A stretch of 64,000 bases of DNA from Thalassotalea atypica (GCF_030295975.1 NZ_AP027364.1:4154001-4218000); one strand, 5' to 3'. Shown: positions 1 to 8,277, counted from the first letter of the stretch. Notes: a model not told the origin generated them from the sequence alone. A program made the numbers and translations.

Positions 1-1204
1 AGTCTTTACTAGTGCACATTATGGCGATGCTGCACGATTAGCCCGAGATGTCGCTAAATTGTGTCAGCATCACATCAATCTATTTGGTGAAGCTCCTTTT
101 AAAGAATATTGGTTTATTACCCATTTACTTGAGAGTGGATTCGGCGGACTAGAACATAAAAACTCCACCATTTTACAAGCAAGTCGATTTGATTTACCAA
201 ATCCACAAAAACCAACCGAGTTATCTGATAATTACAAAACATTCTTAAGTTTATGCTCCCACGAGTATTTTCATGCGTGGAATGTCTGTCGTATCAAACC
301 AAAGGAACTCACCCCTTACGATTTAAGTCAAGAGGTGTATACCGAGCAACTTTGGGCATATGAAGGTATTACTTCTTATTATGATGATTTCTCTTTGTAT
401 CGTACCGGTATTATTCCATTTGAAGACTATTTAGCTTTATTAGGTAAAACAGCAACAAGAGTGTATCGCGGTAAGGGCGAGACAAAACAAAGCGTTAGCC
501 AGTCGAGTTTTAACACTTGGAACAAGTTTTACAAACAAGGGCCGGATGCAGTAAACAATATTGTCAGTTACTACACCAAAGGATCACTGATCGCCTTATG
601 GCTTGACCTCACCATTCGTCAGCACTCTGCGGGCAGCTATAGTTTGGATACCCTGATGAAAGAATTGTGGATTCACTTTGGCCGTCCGAGCATTGGTACG
701 CAAACGGAAGACTTCGTTAACATCGCTAATATTCTTTGCAATAAAGACATCAGTGACTCATTTAACGAGTTGTTGCACAGCGCACACAAGTTGGATTTAA
801 GCGATATGTTAACGACGGTGGGAATCAAGGTTAATCACGTAAAGTTCAAAAAACTAAACGGTTTAGAGACAATTAACAGTAGTGGTTATCAGCCCTTTTT
901 AGGCGCTCAATATCAAGTGAAAAATACAGGACTAAAGATTTCCAGTGTTCAAGAGGATTCTCCCGCCGCACTCGCAGGTTTGGCCGTAGGCGACTTATTA
1001 TTAGCGGTTAACAACCTAAAAGTAACGGACAGTTCACTTCAAAAATTGGCTGAGCATCTGCCAGAAAATCAGCTAGTCGACTGTGTTTATTTCAGAGATG
1101 ACCAGTTAATGCAAACACAGCTTGCCTTTATCGACTGTCCTGCGATAGGCATAGCATTTGAAGTTACAGATCAAGAACTAGTCAGCAAGTGGCAGCAGCA
1201 CTAG
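1..1204 (+). CDS. M61 family metallopeptidase with PDZ domain, 5' truncated by window
   Basis: C-terminal part of an M61 (glycyl aminopeptidase-like) zinc peptidase. The frame is open from position 2, so the true start lies before the window. The zinc-binding HEYFH motif (HExxH) is encoded at 260-274, followed by WAYEGITSYYDD, which supplies the usual third (Glu) ligand. The last third resembles a PDZ domain (SSVQEDSPAALAGLAVGDLL), the standard architecture of bacterial M61 proteins, which are thought to degrade peptides. No export signal can be judged because the N-terminus is missing. It stands alone on its strand and is followed by a hairpin at 1222-1257. Family assignment is firm; substrate is unknown. 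Confidence 0.9.
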   Translation, partial: VFTSAHYGDAARLARDVAKLCQHHINLFGEAPFKEYWFITHLLESGFGGLEHKNSTILQASRFDLPNPQKPTELSDNYKTFLSLCSHEYFHAWNVCRIKPKELTPYDLSQEVYTEQLWAYEGITSYYDDFSLYRTGIIPFEDYLALLGKTATRVYRGKGETKQSVSQSSFNTWNKFYKQGPDAVNNIVSYYTKGSLIALWLDLTIRQHSAGSYSLDTLMKELWIHFGRPSIGTQTEDFVNIANILCNKDISDSFNELLHSAHKLDLSDMLTTVGIKVNHVKFKKLNGLETINSSGYQPFLGAQYQVKNTGLKISSVQEDSPAALAGLAVGDLLLAVNNLKVTDSSLQKLAEHLPENQLVDCVYFRDDQLMQTQLAFIDCPAIGIAFEVTDQELVSKWQQH

Positions 1205-1221
1205 GGGTTGACATAATAAAG

Positions 1222-1257
1222 CACTGCAGTTGTACATTTTTTGATACAGCTGTAGTG
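1222..1257 (+). terminator. Hairpin after the M61 peptidase gene
   Basis: CACTGCAGTTGTA (1222-1234) and TACAGCTGTAGTG (1245-1257) form a 13-bp stem in RNA with two G-U pairs around a T-rich 10-nt loop. It lies 18 nt after the stop codon. There is no long T tract after it, so it may be a 3' end stabiliser rather than a classic intrinsic terminator. Confidence 0.5.
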
Positions 1258-1368
1258 AATCAATGACAACCAAGGTCTAAGAGTCTTCTGGCGAAATATA
1301 GTGACCTTCAACGCTTTGTGTTAAAAATAACTCATCGAATTTTGCATTTAAACGAAACAATATTACTT

Positions 1369-1899
1369 ATGATTAACTTAAAACGCATCCATCATGTTGC
1401 ATATCGTTGTAAAGACGCTAAACAAACCACTGATTGGTATAAAGAAATGTTGAACATGGACTTAACGGTAGCCATCGCTGAAAACGAGGTACCATCAACA
1501 AAAGCCCCTGATCCTTATATGCATATTTTCTTAGATGCTGGTATGGGTAATGTTTTAGCATTTTTCGAAATTCCCAATTCTCCAGACATGGGGCGAGATG
1601 AAAATACACCAAAGTGGGTACAGCATATCGCCCTTGAGCTTGGTTCAATTGAAGAATTAATAGCGGCTAAAGAAGAGCTTGTTGCTAAAGGACTTGATGT
1701 TTTAGGCCCGGTGAATCACGGGGTATTTAAATCCATCTATTTCTTTGATCCTAATGGTCATCGCCTAGAACTTGCTGCTAATACGGGTACTCCAGAGCAA
1801 TACGATGAATTAAAACGTGTTGCTTCGATCATGGTAGAAGAATGGAGCCAAACTAAACGCGCCCCAAGACATGCGGCTTGGTTGCACGAACAGGACTAA
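1369..1899 (+). CDS. VOC (glyoxalase/dioxygenase superfamily) protein
   Basis: A 176-residue vicinal-oxygen-chelate fold protein. The start INLKRIHHVAYRCKDAKQTTDWY is the typical first beta-alpha unit, with a metal-ligand His at residue 8 of the ATG product. The second half has WVQHIALEL and YFFDPNGHRLEL, giving the His and Glu expected of a second module. The frame is open from a GTG at 1318, but the ATG at 1369 is chosen because homology begins right after it. VOC proteins include glyoxalase I, extradiol dioxygenases and fosfomycin-resistance enzymes. The sequence does not settle which reaction applies. Single gene, followed by a hairpin at 1918-1941. Confidence 0.8.
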   Translation: MINLKRIHHVAYRCKDAKQTTDWYKEMLNMDLTVAIAENEVPSTKAPDPYMHIFLDAGMGNVLAFFEIPNSPDMGRDENTPKWVQHIALELGSIEELIAAKEELVAKGLDVLGPVNHGVFKSIYFFDPNGHRLELAANTGTPEQYDELKRVASIMVEEWSQTKRAPRHAAWLHEQD

Positions 1900-1917
1900 A
1901 ACAAGCACACTTGTAAA

Positions 1918-1941
1918 TTAGAGCCAGTCCGCTGGCTCTAA
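1918..1941 (+). terminator. Hairpin after the VOC gene
   Basis: TTAGAGCCAG (1918-1927) and CTGGCTCTAA (1932-1941) form a perfect 10-bp stem closed by a TCCG loop (UNCG type, very stable in RNA). It lies 18 nt after the VOC stop codon. No T run follows, so the terminator role is inferred. Confidence 0.6.
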
Positions 1942-2284
1942 TACCTTATAACACTCTATCAGCCATTCTCTACTTTCCCTTAATTGAATAAGTCACATTG
2001 GTCTTAATTGATGATGCTATTGCTAGATCAATCTCTTTTGCAAACCCGAAATTAATTTGCAAAATTGTTACACTTGGATTTATAAACGATAAATTTCGTA
2101 CAAAAAACCAACTTTTATCTGTACTACTATTGCTATTATTTTTGTAAGACATTGACCATAAAAAATATATAAGATAACTATTTTTTGAATTAAAAATGCG
2201 ATTATTACAAACAAAAACAAACATCTATAAAAACACTCTTCTTTATAGAAAAATTATTTTACATTTAGTGCTTGTAGCTAAACC

Positions 2285-2647
2285 TCAGTTGGGTAAAGTA
2301 ATTGCAGCTGTTTAGGCAGTAAAAAATAAGGACTCCAGCACAGCTGGCTTGCACTGGAAGCGAGATGTCATAATTGCATGACGCAATGAAAATACGGATG
2401 ATTTACTCATTTATCAGGATGATAAAATATTGGTCCGGGAGGACAAGTAAGGATAGCCCAAAAAAGTGTTAGGATGACCAAAAACAAAAAAAACACGTAT
2501 GGAAACAACATTAAAAAAATAGGAACTTGTCAGATACAACAGGGATTGTGCTAATCGGTAGGATGCCAATTTAAGAATCGGAATTAATTGTTGTAACAAA
2601 GTCACAACGAGTATCCAAGAGCGATGGGGTTTCCCATCGCTTTTTTC
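2285..2647 (+). ncRNA. CsrB/CsrC-type CsrA-sequestering small RNA
   Basis: The gap upstream of yihI contains no plausible gene but carries 13 GGA triplets on the plus strand between 2330 and 2582. They are at about 2330, 2356, 2396, 2417, 2438, 2441, 2451, 2472, 2501, 2522, 2543, 2561 and 2580, many as AGGA or AGGAT. By composition about three would be expected. The stretch ends in a strong intrinsic terminator at 2620-2646. Repeated GGA motifs plus a terminal hairpin are the hallmark of CsrB/CsrC/RsmY RNAs, which titrate the translational regulator CsrA. The place beside yihI matches csrC of Escherichia coli, which sits next to yihI. The 5' end is approximate, and I did not find a convincing promoter or UvrY (GacA-type) box. 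Confidence 0.8.
2620..2646 (+). terminator. Intrinsic terminator of the Csr-type RNA
   Basis: AGCGATGGG (2620-2628) pairs with CCCATCGCT (2633-2641), followed by a T run. It ends the GGA-rich transcript 82 nt before the yihI start codon. Confidence 0.85.
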
Positions 2648-2728
2648 TTGCCTGAAAAATATTCAACAAGCACTTTTGCTAAGATTCACGTAAAATAGAG
2701 TTATTGTAAGAAAATAAATTTTTAAATC

Positions 2729-3313
2729 ATGACTCGTTCGAAAAAAAGTAGAAATCCCGGTGTTGGCTCAAGCGGAGCACCAAAACCAAAACTAGATAAA
2801 GCCTCGTTAGCAAAATTGCCTGACAGAAAACCGAAAAAGAAAAACGGTAAAATCGCCGGTAATCGTCAGCAAGAAGCGGAAAAGAAATCCAACGCTCAGC
2901 GTCAAAATACGCAAGCCAAAGATCCGCGACTGGGTAGCAAAAAGCCGATTGTACTGACCAAAGCCGAAGTGCCAGCTGCTAAAACTACCAAGAAGCCCGC
3001 TAAAATTAAACCAATTGCAGCAGTTCGAACTGTCGAACCGTCAGTTGATTTAGAGAGGCGCTTACATGAGATTGAGCAAGATGAGAAGTTACTTGCCATT
3101 ATCGAAAAACAAGATGAAGACATCGCCTTAAGTGAAGAAGAAATTGAACACTTTAATCTTTTAATGGATGAACATGCCTCTTTACAAGAAGCATTAGGCA
3201 TTGAAGAAGATGAAAAAACGCATGAACAACATCAACCCTCATCTGAAGAAGATCTGTGGAACAAACTAGACCGCAGTGACTTTTCCAACTTTGAGTTTAA
3301 CGAAGACGAGTAA
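2729..3313 (+). CDS. yihI: Der GTPase-activating protein YihI
   Basis: A 194-residue, highly charged protein. The N-terminus MTRSKKSRNPGVGSSGAPKP and a Lys-rich first third, followed by an acidic helical region (about 100-190), match YihI. In E. coli YihI stimulates the GTPase of Der (EngA) and so influences 50S ribosome assembly in the cytoplasm. Length is close to the family norm. It is followed 6 nt later by the DUF2489 gene, suggesting co-transcription. It lies directly downstream of the Csr-type RNA, an arrangement also seen in enterobacteria. Confidence 0.92.
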   Translation: MTRSKKSRNPGVGSSGAPKPKLDKASLAKLPDRKPKKKNGKIAGNRQQEAEKKSNAQRQNTQAKDPRLGSKKPIVLTKAEVPAAKTTKKPAKIKPIAAVRTVEPSVDLERRLHEIEQDEKLLAIIEKQDEDIALSEEEIEHFNLLMDEHASLQEALGIEEDEKTHEQHQPSSEEDLWNKLDRSDFSNFEFNEDE

Positions 3314-3319
3314 GGGTTA

Positions 3320-3811
3320 GTGGTGTTAGAAAATAACTGGTTTTATTTGGCAATTGCTGGTGCACTCATTATTGTGGCGTTAGCGCTTTATGCTGGGAAG
3401 TTGTTAATGTTGGTGAAACAACAAACAAAGCAACAGCAGGCGGCACAAGCAGCGCACCAAGCACAAATGTATGCCAACGACGTTAAGATATATGACAGTG
3501 TCATAATTATTACGCGTGCGATGAAAGAGCAGCAATGTGATTACAGTGAAGGAAGTTGGCGTATCAGTGTTTTACTGGATTCACTTCAAACAACAAACAA
3601 CCTAGATCAGAAATTTCCTGCTATATTTGAGTTATACAACAGCATAAAACATTTATCGATATTAGAAGATCGTAAATCGCTTTCTAAGCAGCAACGTATG
3701 AAACAAGATGTTGAACGTTTAAAACTTGAAGCCGATTTATCAGCACGTATTGACGAAGATCTTATAACTCTTCATCAATTTGCCGAACAACAAAAAGGCA
3801 CATTAACTTAG
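3320..3811 (+). CDS. DUF2489 family membrane-anchored protein
   Basis: A 163-residue protein with one N-terminal membrane segment (about residues 8-30, FYLAIAGALIIVALALYAGKLL). A Gln/Ala-rich coiled-coil region follows, then a cytoplasmic helical domain (YDSVIIITRAMKEQQCDYSEGSWRI). This matches the DUF2489 family, often encoded beside yihI and hemN in Vibrio and Alteromonadales. Start is one of two consecutive GTG codons (3320 or 3323), with AAGGG just upstream. Function unknown. It probably forms an operon with yihI. Confidence 0.8.
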   Translation: MVLENNWFYLAIAGALIIVALALYAGKLLMLVKQQTKQQQAAQAAHQAQMYANDVKIYDSVIIITRAMKEQQCDYSEGSWRISVLLDSLQTTNNLDQKFPAIFELYNSIKHLSILEDRKSLSKQQRMKQDVERLKLEADLSARIDEDLITLHQFAEQQKGTLT

Positions 3812-3831
3812 CGCTCTTCTAATTGAATTTT

Positions 3832-3886
3832 CCTAGGCTTAATCAACCCACTGTTGTCATTAAGATCTTTATTGATTAACCCTAGG
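3832..3886 (+). promoter_or_regulatory. Long inverted repeat in the leader of the DksA-like gene
   Basis: CCTAGGCTTAATCAA (3832-3846) and TTGATTAACCCTAGG (3872-3886) are complementary over 15 bp with one mismatch, around a 25-nt spacer. It ends 38 nt before the start codon at 3925. No T run follows, so it is more likely a leader structure or protein-binding palindrome than a terminator. Confidence 0.45.
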
Positions 3887-3924
3887 AGTTCGTGCCTTTA
3901 GGCTGAATTTTGCAGGAGTCTGTT

Positions 3925-4236
3925 ATGTCTTTACAGTTAAAATCACAGTTCACTGATCGCATCATCGAGTTGCAAAAACGCATAGACTCGATTCATCAAG
4001 ATTTTGCGGGCGGGCGCAATGCTGACTGGGCAGAACAGGCAAGAGAGCGTGAAAACGACGAAGTGCTCAATGCTTTAGAATCTGAAGCAAAGGTAGAAAT
4101 TCAGTTATTATCCAACGCCATTAAGTGCATAGAAAATGGAGACTATGGTATTTGCCAAGCGTGTGGCGAAGATATCGCCAAACAGCGATTAGCGGTGCAA
4201 CCCTCAGCTATTAAGTGTATCAACTGTGCAGATTGA
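3925..4236 (+). CDS. TraR/DksA-family C4 zinc-finger protein
   Basis: A 103-residue protein with an N-terminal helical hairpin (about 1-70) and a C-terminal zinc finger, CQAC then CINC, as in TraR/DksA proteins. These bind RNA polymerase through the secondary channel. It is shorter than DksA (about 150 residues), so it is a DksA-like paralogue rather than DksA itself. The ATG at 3925 is preferred over an in-frame TTG at 3910 because AGGAG at 3914-3918 is correctly spaced. It lies between DUF2489 and hemN, with a long inverted repeat in its leader. Confidence 0.85.
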   Translation: MSLQLKSQFTDRIIELQKRIDSIHQDFAGGRNADWAEQARERENDEVLNALESEAKVEIQLLSNAIKCIENGDYGICQACGEDIAKQRLAVQPSAIKCINCAD

Positions 4237-4292
4237 ATAAAATTCGGATTATTTGTTTAATTTGAAATTATTTTTATGAATTTGCCCAGTAT

Positions 4293-4306
4293 TTGCGCAG
4301 GATCAA
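4293..4306. promoter_or_regulatory. Candidate FNR box upstream of hemN
   Basis: TTGCGCAGGATCAA resembles the FNR/Anr consensus TTGAT-N4-ATCAA, with a perfect right half and a 3/5 left half. It lies 54 nt before the hemN start codon. hemN is a known FNR/Anr target in several gammaproteobacteria, so the placement is sensible, but the match is partial. Confidence 0.4.
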
Positions 4307-4359
4307 TACAAACACCGTATTGGCTAGGTATTATCTCTCCCGAATAAAAGTAGGGATTT

Positions 4360-5733
4360 ATGATGCAAACAAAAGAATTTTTCGACGCCAATTTGTTAAA
4401 AAAATATAACACTAGCGGGCCACGTTATACCTCTTACCCGACCGCGTTAGAGTTTAATGCTGATTTTTCAGAGCAAGCACTGGTTACCGCCATTGACGAC
4501 TCGCCAAATCGCAATTTATCTTTGTATGTACATATCCCGTTTTGTCACAGCTTGTGTTACTACTGTGGTTGCAATAAAGTCATTACGCGTCACCGCGATA
4601 AAGCCGATATTTACCTTGATTACTTAGCACAAGAGATTATTTCTCGCGCTCCTCTATTTAAAGGCTATACAGTTAATCAGCTGCACTGGGGGGGGGGTAC
4701 ACCGAGTTTTCTAACTCAAGCGCAAATGACCAAATTGGTCAATACACTCAAAGAGCATTTTCATTTTGCACAAGAAATGGAAATGAGCATTGAAGTTGAT
4801 CCGCGTGAAATTGAATTAGATATGGCCAACCATCTCTATGATTTAGGGTTTAATCGTATCAGTATTGGCGTACAAGATATTGATCGCAAAGTACAAGAAA
4901 CAATCAATCGCGTACAATCGACTGAATTCATCGAACAATTAATTCACCGAGCAAAAACAGTCGGCTTTAAGTCAGTCAACGTCGACTTAATTTACGGTCT
5001 GCCGCACCAAACACCAGAAACATTCGCCAAAACATTGGATAAAGTGATAGAAATCGATGTCGACCGCATTTCCCTGTTTAGTTATGCTCATTTGCCAAGC
5101 CGCTTTGCCGCACAGCGTAAATTACGTGATGAATGGTTGCCAAGTACTGATCAAAAATTTGCATTAATGCGTCAAGCCGTAGAAACGCTTTGTGATAACG
5201 GCTACGACTTTATTGGCATGGATCACTTTGCTAAACCCGACGATGAATTAGCTATCGCACAACGTAATGGTGTATTACACCGTAATTTCCAAGGTTACAC
5301 GACACGTGAAGAAAGTGATTTATTGGGTCTAGGTGTATCTTCAATCAGTAATATTGGCAATAGTTTCAGCCAAAATGATAAAGATTTACAAACTTACTAC
5401 CGCGCGGTTGATGCACGTGGCAATGCCTTAGAAAAAGGGCTGACTTTGAACACAGATGATGTAATTCGAGGCTATGTAATTAAATCATTAATGTGTAATT
5501 TGTACTTGGACAAGAAAGAAGTAAATAAAGCGTTTAACATCGACTTTGATCAGTACTTCGCTGAAGATATCCCATCACTAACGACCTTTATCAATGATGG
5601 TTTGTTAGAGAATTCTGCCAATGAAATTATTGTTGCACCGAAAGCTCGTTTATTGATCCGAAATATTTGTATGACCTTTGATGCTTACATGAAAAAGCAC
5701 TTGAACCAACAACGATTCTCTCGAGTAATATAA
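4360..5733 (+). CDS. hemN: Oxygen-independent coproporphyrinogen III oxidase
   Basis: A 457-residue radical-SAM enzyme that decarboxylates coproporphyrinogen III to protoporphyrinogen IX without oxygen, in cytoplasmic haem synthesis. The FeS/SAM motif CHSLCYYCGC supplies Cys62, Cys66, Cys69 and the extra Cys71 typical of HemN. HWGGGTPSFL is the SAM-binding glycine motif. Length equals E. coli HemN. The start has two adjacent ATG codons (4360, 4363). The glycine motif is encoded through a run of ten G residues (4688-4697), a potential slippage site. A partial FNR box lies upstream, fitting anaerobic induction. Confidence 0.97.
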   Translation: MMQTKEFFDANLLKKYNTSGPRYTSYPTALEFNADFSEQALVTAIDDSPNRNLSLYVHIPFCHSLCYYCGCNKVITRHRDKADIYLDYLAQEIISRAPLFKGYTVNQLHWGGGTPSFLTQAQMTKLVNTLKEHFHFAQEMEMSIEVDPREIELDMANHLYDLGFNRISIGVQDIDRKVQETINRVQSTEFIEQLIHRAKTVGFKSVNVDLIYGLPHQTPETFAKTLDKVIEIDVDRISLFSYAHLPSRFAAQRKLRDEWLPSTDQKFALMRQAVETLCDNGYDFIGMDHFAKPDDELAIAQRNGVLHRNFQGYTTREESDLLGLGVSSISNIGNSFSQNDKDLQTYYRAVDARGNALEKGLTLNTDDVIRGYVIKSLMCNLYLDKKEVNKAFNIDFDQYFAEDIPSLTTFINDGLLENSANEIIVAPKARLLIRNICMTFDAYMKKHLNQQRFSRVI

Positions 5734-5743
5734 ACCTTACAAC

Positions 5744-6274
5744 TTATATCTCTCCCAACGTATAAAACTGACCCGCACTTTGAAAAATAAGTGCGGTACC
5801 AGTTTCACTAGGAACTTCTTTTACAATATCCACCCATTGGTAATACACATTACGGTGCACTTTGGCCTCTAAATTCCGCCTTACCGTCACGTAGAGTTGC
5901 CCATTGTTGTCTAACCGCATTCTATGATCTGGATTTAACGCAAATTCATCATCAAGATTAGTCGCAACTATAATAGTTTCCTGACAGTCGTCTTGCCACT
6001 GCCATTGCGTTAATACAAAAGGCGCATCTTCAACCGTAATTTTAATTTTTTCTACTGGTGTAACTAAAAAGTACTCGTCATTTTCTTTTTTAATCACTGA
6101 TGCAAACAATTTGACCAATGACATACGTTTGAATATGGAGCCATTGTAATACCAACTGCCATCGGCCTTGATGACTATATCCATTTCACCACAATACGGC
6201 GGATCCCACAATTCAACAGGCGGTACCTTATTCTCATGCCCTGTTAACTGTCCAATAATGCTATCTAATGACAT
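5744..6274 (-). CDS. DUF1285 domain-containing protein
   Basis: A 176-residue cytoplasmic protein. The core PPVELWDPPYCGEMDIVIKADGSWYYNGSIFKR is characteristic of DUF1285, and the expected later segment (YFLVTPVEKIKITVEDAPF) is also present. The function of the family is not established. It is convergent with hemN (10-nt gap) and its start faces the tRNA-His promoter. No terminator was seen in the short gap. Confidence 0.85.
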   Translation of the reverse strand: MSLDSIIGQLTGHENKVPPVELWDPPYCGEMDIVIKADGSWYYNGSIFKRMSLVKLFASVIKKENDEYFLVTPVEKIKITVEDAPFVLTQWQWQDDCQETIIVATNLDDEFALNPDHRMRLDNNGQLYVTVRRNLEAKVHRNVYYQWVDIVKEVPSETGTALIFQSAGQFYTLGEI

Positions 6275-6342
6275 TTTTCAACCTAAAAGTTACACCCATA
6301 CTTCGATTCTAACAATTATTAGCAAGATAACAAAAAAGCCAC

Positions 6343-6370
6343 TTGTCAAAGGCCAACAATTTGATATAGA
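6343..6370 (+). promoter_or_regulatory. Sigma-70 promoter of tRNA-His
   Basis: -35 TTGTCA (6343-6348), 16-nt spacer, -10 TATAGA (6365-6370), then a GC-rich CGCGC discriminator (6374-6378), as is usual at stringently controlled stable-RNA promoters. Mature tRNA begins about 35 nt downstream of the expected start site. Confidence 0.7.
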
Positions 6371-6409
6371 ATCCGCGCATTGATTCAAGCGAATCAAGTA
6401 AACCTCAGT

Positions 6410-6486
6410 GGTGGCTATAGCTCAGTTGGTAGAGCCCCGGATTGTGATTCCGGTTGTCGTGGGTTCAAATCCCATTAGCCACCCCA
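6410..6486 (+). tRNA. hisR: tRNA-His (GTG anticodon)
   Basis: A full cloverleaf is visible: acceptor GTGGCTA (6411-6417) pairs with TAGCCAC (6476-6482), and the anticodon GTG is at 6444-6446 (matches E. coli tRNA-His closely). The T loop is GGTTCAAATCC, and CCA is encoded at 6484-6486. The base before the acceptor (G at 6410) can be the histidine-specific G-1, opposite C73 at 6483. It is followed by a short AT-rich palindrome (6487-6500) and a T run, a weak terminator. Confidence 0.97.
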
Positions 6487-6506
6487 TTTTTCTAGAAAAA
6501 TTTTTC
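6487..6506 (+). terminator. Weak terminator after tRNA-His
   Basis: Perfect palindrome TTTTTCTAGAAAAA (6487-6500) directly after the CCA end, followed by TTTTTC. The stem is all-AT at its base, so it is a weak candidate. The remaining 6510-6790 gap holds nothing else I can support. Confidence 0.4.
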
Positions 6507-6790
6507 TCCCCCCCTTTAAAAGAAAATTAATTTCGCGTTTATCGATACCAATATAACCTGAAAATACGAATTCAAAACAATAAATACGTATCAACGTGCT
6601 TCACAAAAGTTGAGACTAACACTTAATCCGTTGATTGGTATTAAAATATTACAAGATAAAATAACGTCAAGAAAATCAATAAAGACGTTCAATTTACATT
6701 TATCCCTCCAAACACACCTTTAATCCATCAAACATACCCATTCAAGTTTGCATAATGTTAGATTACCTCTCAAAAGAAACGAGAATATTC

Positions 6791-7897
6791 ATGATAAAAA
6801 CTAACATTAATAAACCTATATACATTAAGTGGATTGCACTTTTTTTATGCTGTCACAGCATATTTGCTTGTCAGGACTCTGAAAAATCCGAATCTGCAGA
6901 ATATACTGGCGTTCAAGAGAGCATTACATCAACTATTGAAACATACTTAGATGCGAATCAAGAGGACGATACCGCCGGTGTCAGTATTATCGTGCGTAAA
7001 GATGGCAACATTGCATACAAAGGCAATCGAGGAATGGCAAACACACAAACCGGCATTGCTATTTCAAGTTCTACTGGTTTTCGTTTAGCGTCAGTCAGCA
7101 AGCCATTTACAGCTCTAGCAATCATGCAGTTATATGAGCAAGGTGCAATTGGCTTAGAAGATAAACTACTCCATTACATTCCTGAACTATCACCAATATG
7201 GAAAGAAATTACCATCCACCACTTGCTTAGCCACCAATCAGGTATCCCAGATTTTCTGAACGATATTTGGAGTAGCAGCCGAAATGATGGCTTAACCAAT
7301 CAAGGGTTGATTAACTACTTCGCTCAAAATGATGAATTAGAGTTTATACCCGGCGTAAAGGGAGATTACAGTAATACCGGTTATGTTTTATTAGCTGAAA
7401 TAGTCGCTAGGGTATCAGGCATGTCTTTTTCTGATTATATGCAAGCTCATATATTTGGCCCAACAGGGATGGTTAATAGTTATATCACCAATGAATTGAT
7501 GCCAATAAAAGATGGTGACGCGCTTAATTTTGCTGACCGAAATACATACCATGGCATTAAACTATATACCTATGGCTCAATGGCACAAGTCAGTTCGTCT
7601 GATGATCTCAATTTATTTGCCCAAGCACTACTAAATGACGAAATTGTTTCTCAAGAAACGTTAGCATTGGTGCTCGAAACCCACAGCATAATTGAAGGTG
7701 TAGGCGGTTACGGTTATGGATTTCAAGTGGAAGATTTCTTCGCTCATTCTGGCTTATGGGACAGCTTCAATACACTGCTGATATTTTTTCCGAACGAACA
7801 ACTTGAAATAATATTCTTATCAAATGGTGGTGAGCCAACTGATAAGCATATGTCTAACATACATAGGTTGATACGAGAGTTTTATGGAATAAATTAG
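6791..7897 (+). CDS. Serine hydrolase lipoprotein of the class C beta-lactamase fold
   Basis: A 368-residue beta-lactamase-family (PF00144-type) hydrolase. The catalytic SVSK (SxxK) is in FRLASVSKPFTALA, the YSN motif is in GDYSNTGYVL, and HSG near the C-terminus (FFAHSGLWDS) replaces KTG. An in-frame ATG at 6755 would add 12 residues. The ATG at 6791 is preferred because it places a clean signal sequence ending in SIFAC, a lipobox, so the protein is probably membrane-anchored. Such enzymes include D-aminopeptidases, esterases and PBP-like proteins, so antibiotic resistance should not be assumed. Single gene. Confidence 0.88.
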   Translation: MIKTNINKPIYIKWIALFLCCHSIFACQDSEKSESAEYTGVQESITSTIETYLDANQEDDTAGVSIIVRKDGNIAYKGNRGMANTQTGIAISSSTGFRLASVSKPFTALAIMQLYEQGAIGLEDKLLHYIPELSPIWKEITIHHLLSHQSGIPDFLNDIWSSSRNDGLTNQGLINYFAQNDELEFIPGVKGDYSNTGYVLLAEIVARVSGMSFSDYMQAHIFGPTGMVNSYITNELMPIKDGDALNFADRNTYHGIKLYTYGSMAQVSSSDDLNLFAQALLNDEIVSQETLALVLETHSIIEGVGGYGYGFQVEDFFAHSGLWDSFNTLLIFFPNEQLEIIFLSNGGEPTDKHMSNIHRLIREFYGIN

Positions 7898-8097
7898 CCA
7901 ACCGCTTTTTTTAAAACCTAAGATTCGAATGGTGATTTAGTTATGTTGGTTACCTTGAGATTCAAATTCCGTTCTTCACTCCATTTAAAAGTGACTCATG
8001 GTTTAGGCATGATAGGCAATTGACCAGCTATTCTGGTGATATTTTAACCGGCAATCAGCCGTAAATATACCTTATAAACAATCAAAAAAATGGATAA

Positions 8098-8277
8098 AGT
8101 TTTGGTGTTATTCGAGCTCAGAGACGGGGGAGGCAGAACATAGCGCGTAATGATGATAGTGGATACGATTACAATGCAAAAATCAGGGGGCGTCTACAGG
8201 CAGGTCGCGAATACATTGCTCAAACGCGGTTATATTTTACAGAGCCTCAAGGCCACGGCTCTATCATGGTTTTTTAG
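8098..8277 (+). pseudogene. Decayed C-terminal end of a secreted-protein gene
   Basis: Within the roughly 600-nt gap 7898-8494 one frame (8098-8277) reads as a plausible protein end without a start. It contains ARNDDSGYDYNAKI, then LQAGREYIAQTRLYFTEP, ending in GSIMVF and a stop. The pattern DDSG...NAKI...L.AGREY resembles the C-terminal beta-sandwich (PPC-like) tail of secreted peptidases of marine bacteria. An in-frame stop lies just upstream (8095-8097) and I found no matching frame beyond it, so this looks like a remnant. The family link is from memory of the pattern, not from a search. The rest of the gap shows only short inverted repeats (8303-8330, 8377-8412). Confidence 0.45.

Noticed and set aside
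2141-2150. TGTAAG at about 2143 as a GacA/UvrY binding box for the Csr-type RNA
   Set aside because: Only one half-site is present; no matching CTTACA half follows at the expected spacing.
1970-2605. Minus-strand frames at 1970-2224 and 2414-2605
   Set aside because: AT-driven open frames with no protein-like composition; the second lies inside the GGA-rich Csr-type RNA.
6791-7897. Calling the serine hydrolase an antibiotic-resistance beta-lactamase
   Set aside because: SxxK/YSN/HSG motifs are shared by esterases and peptidases of the same fold; lipoprotein anchoring and no resistance context argue against the specific call.
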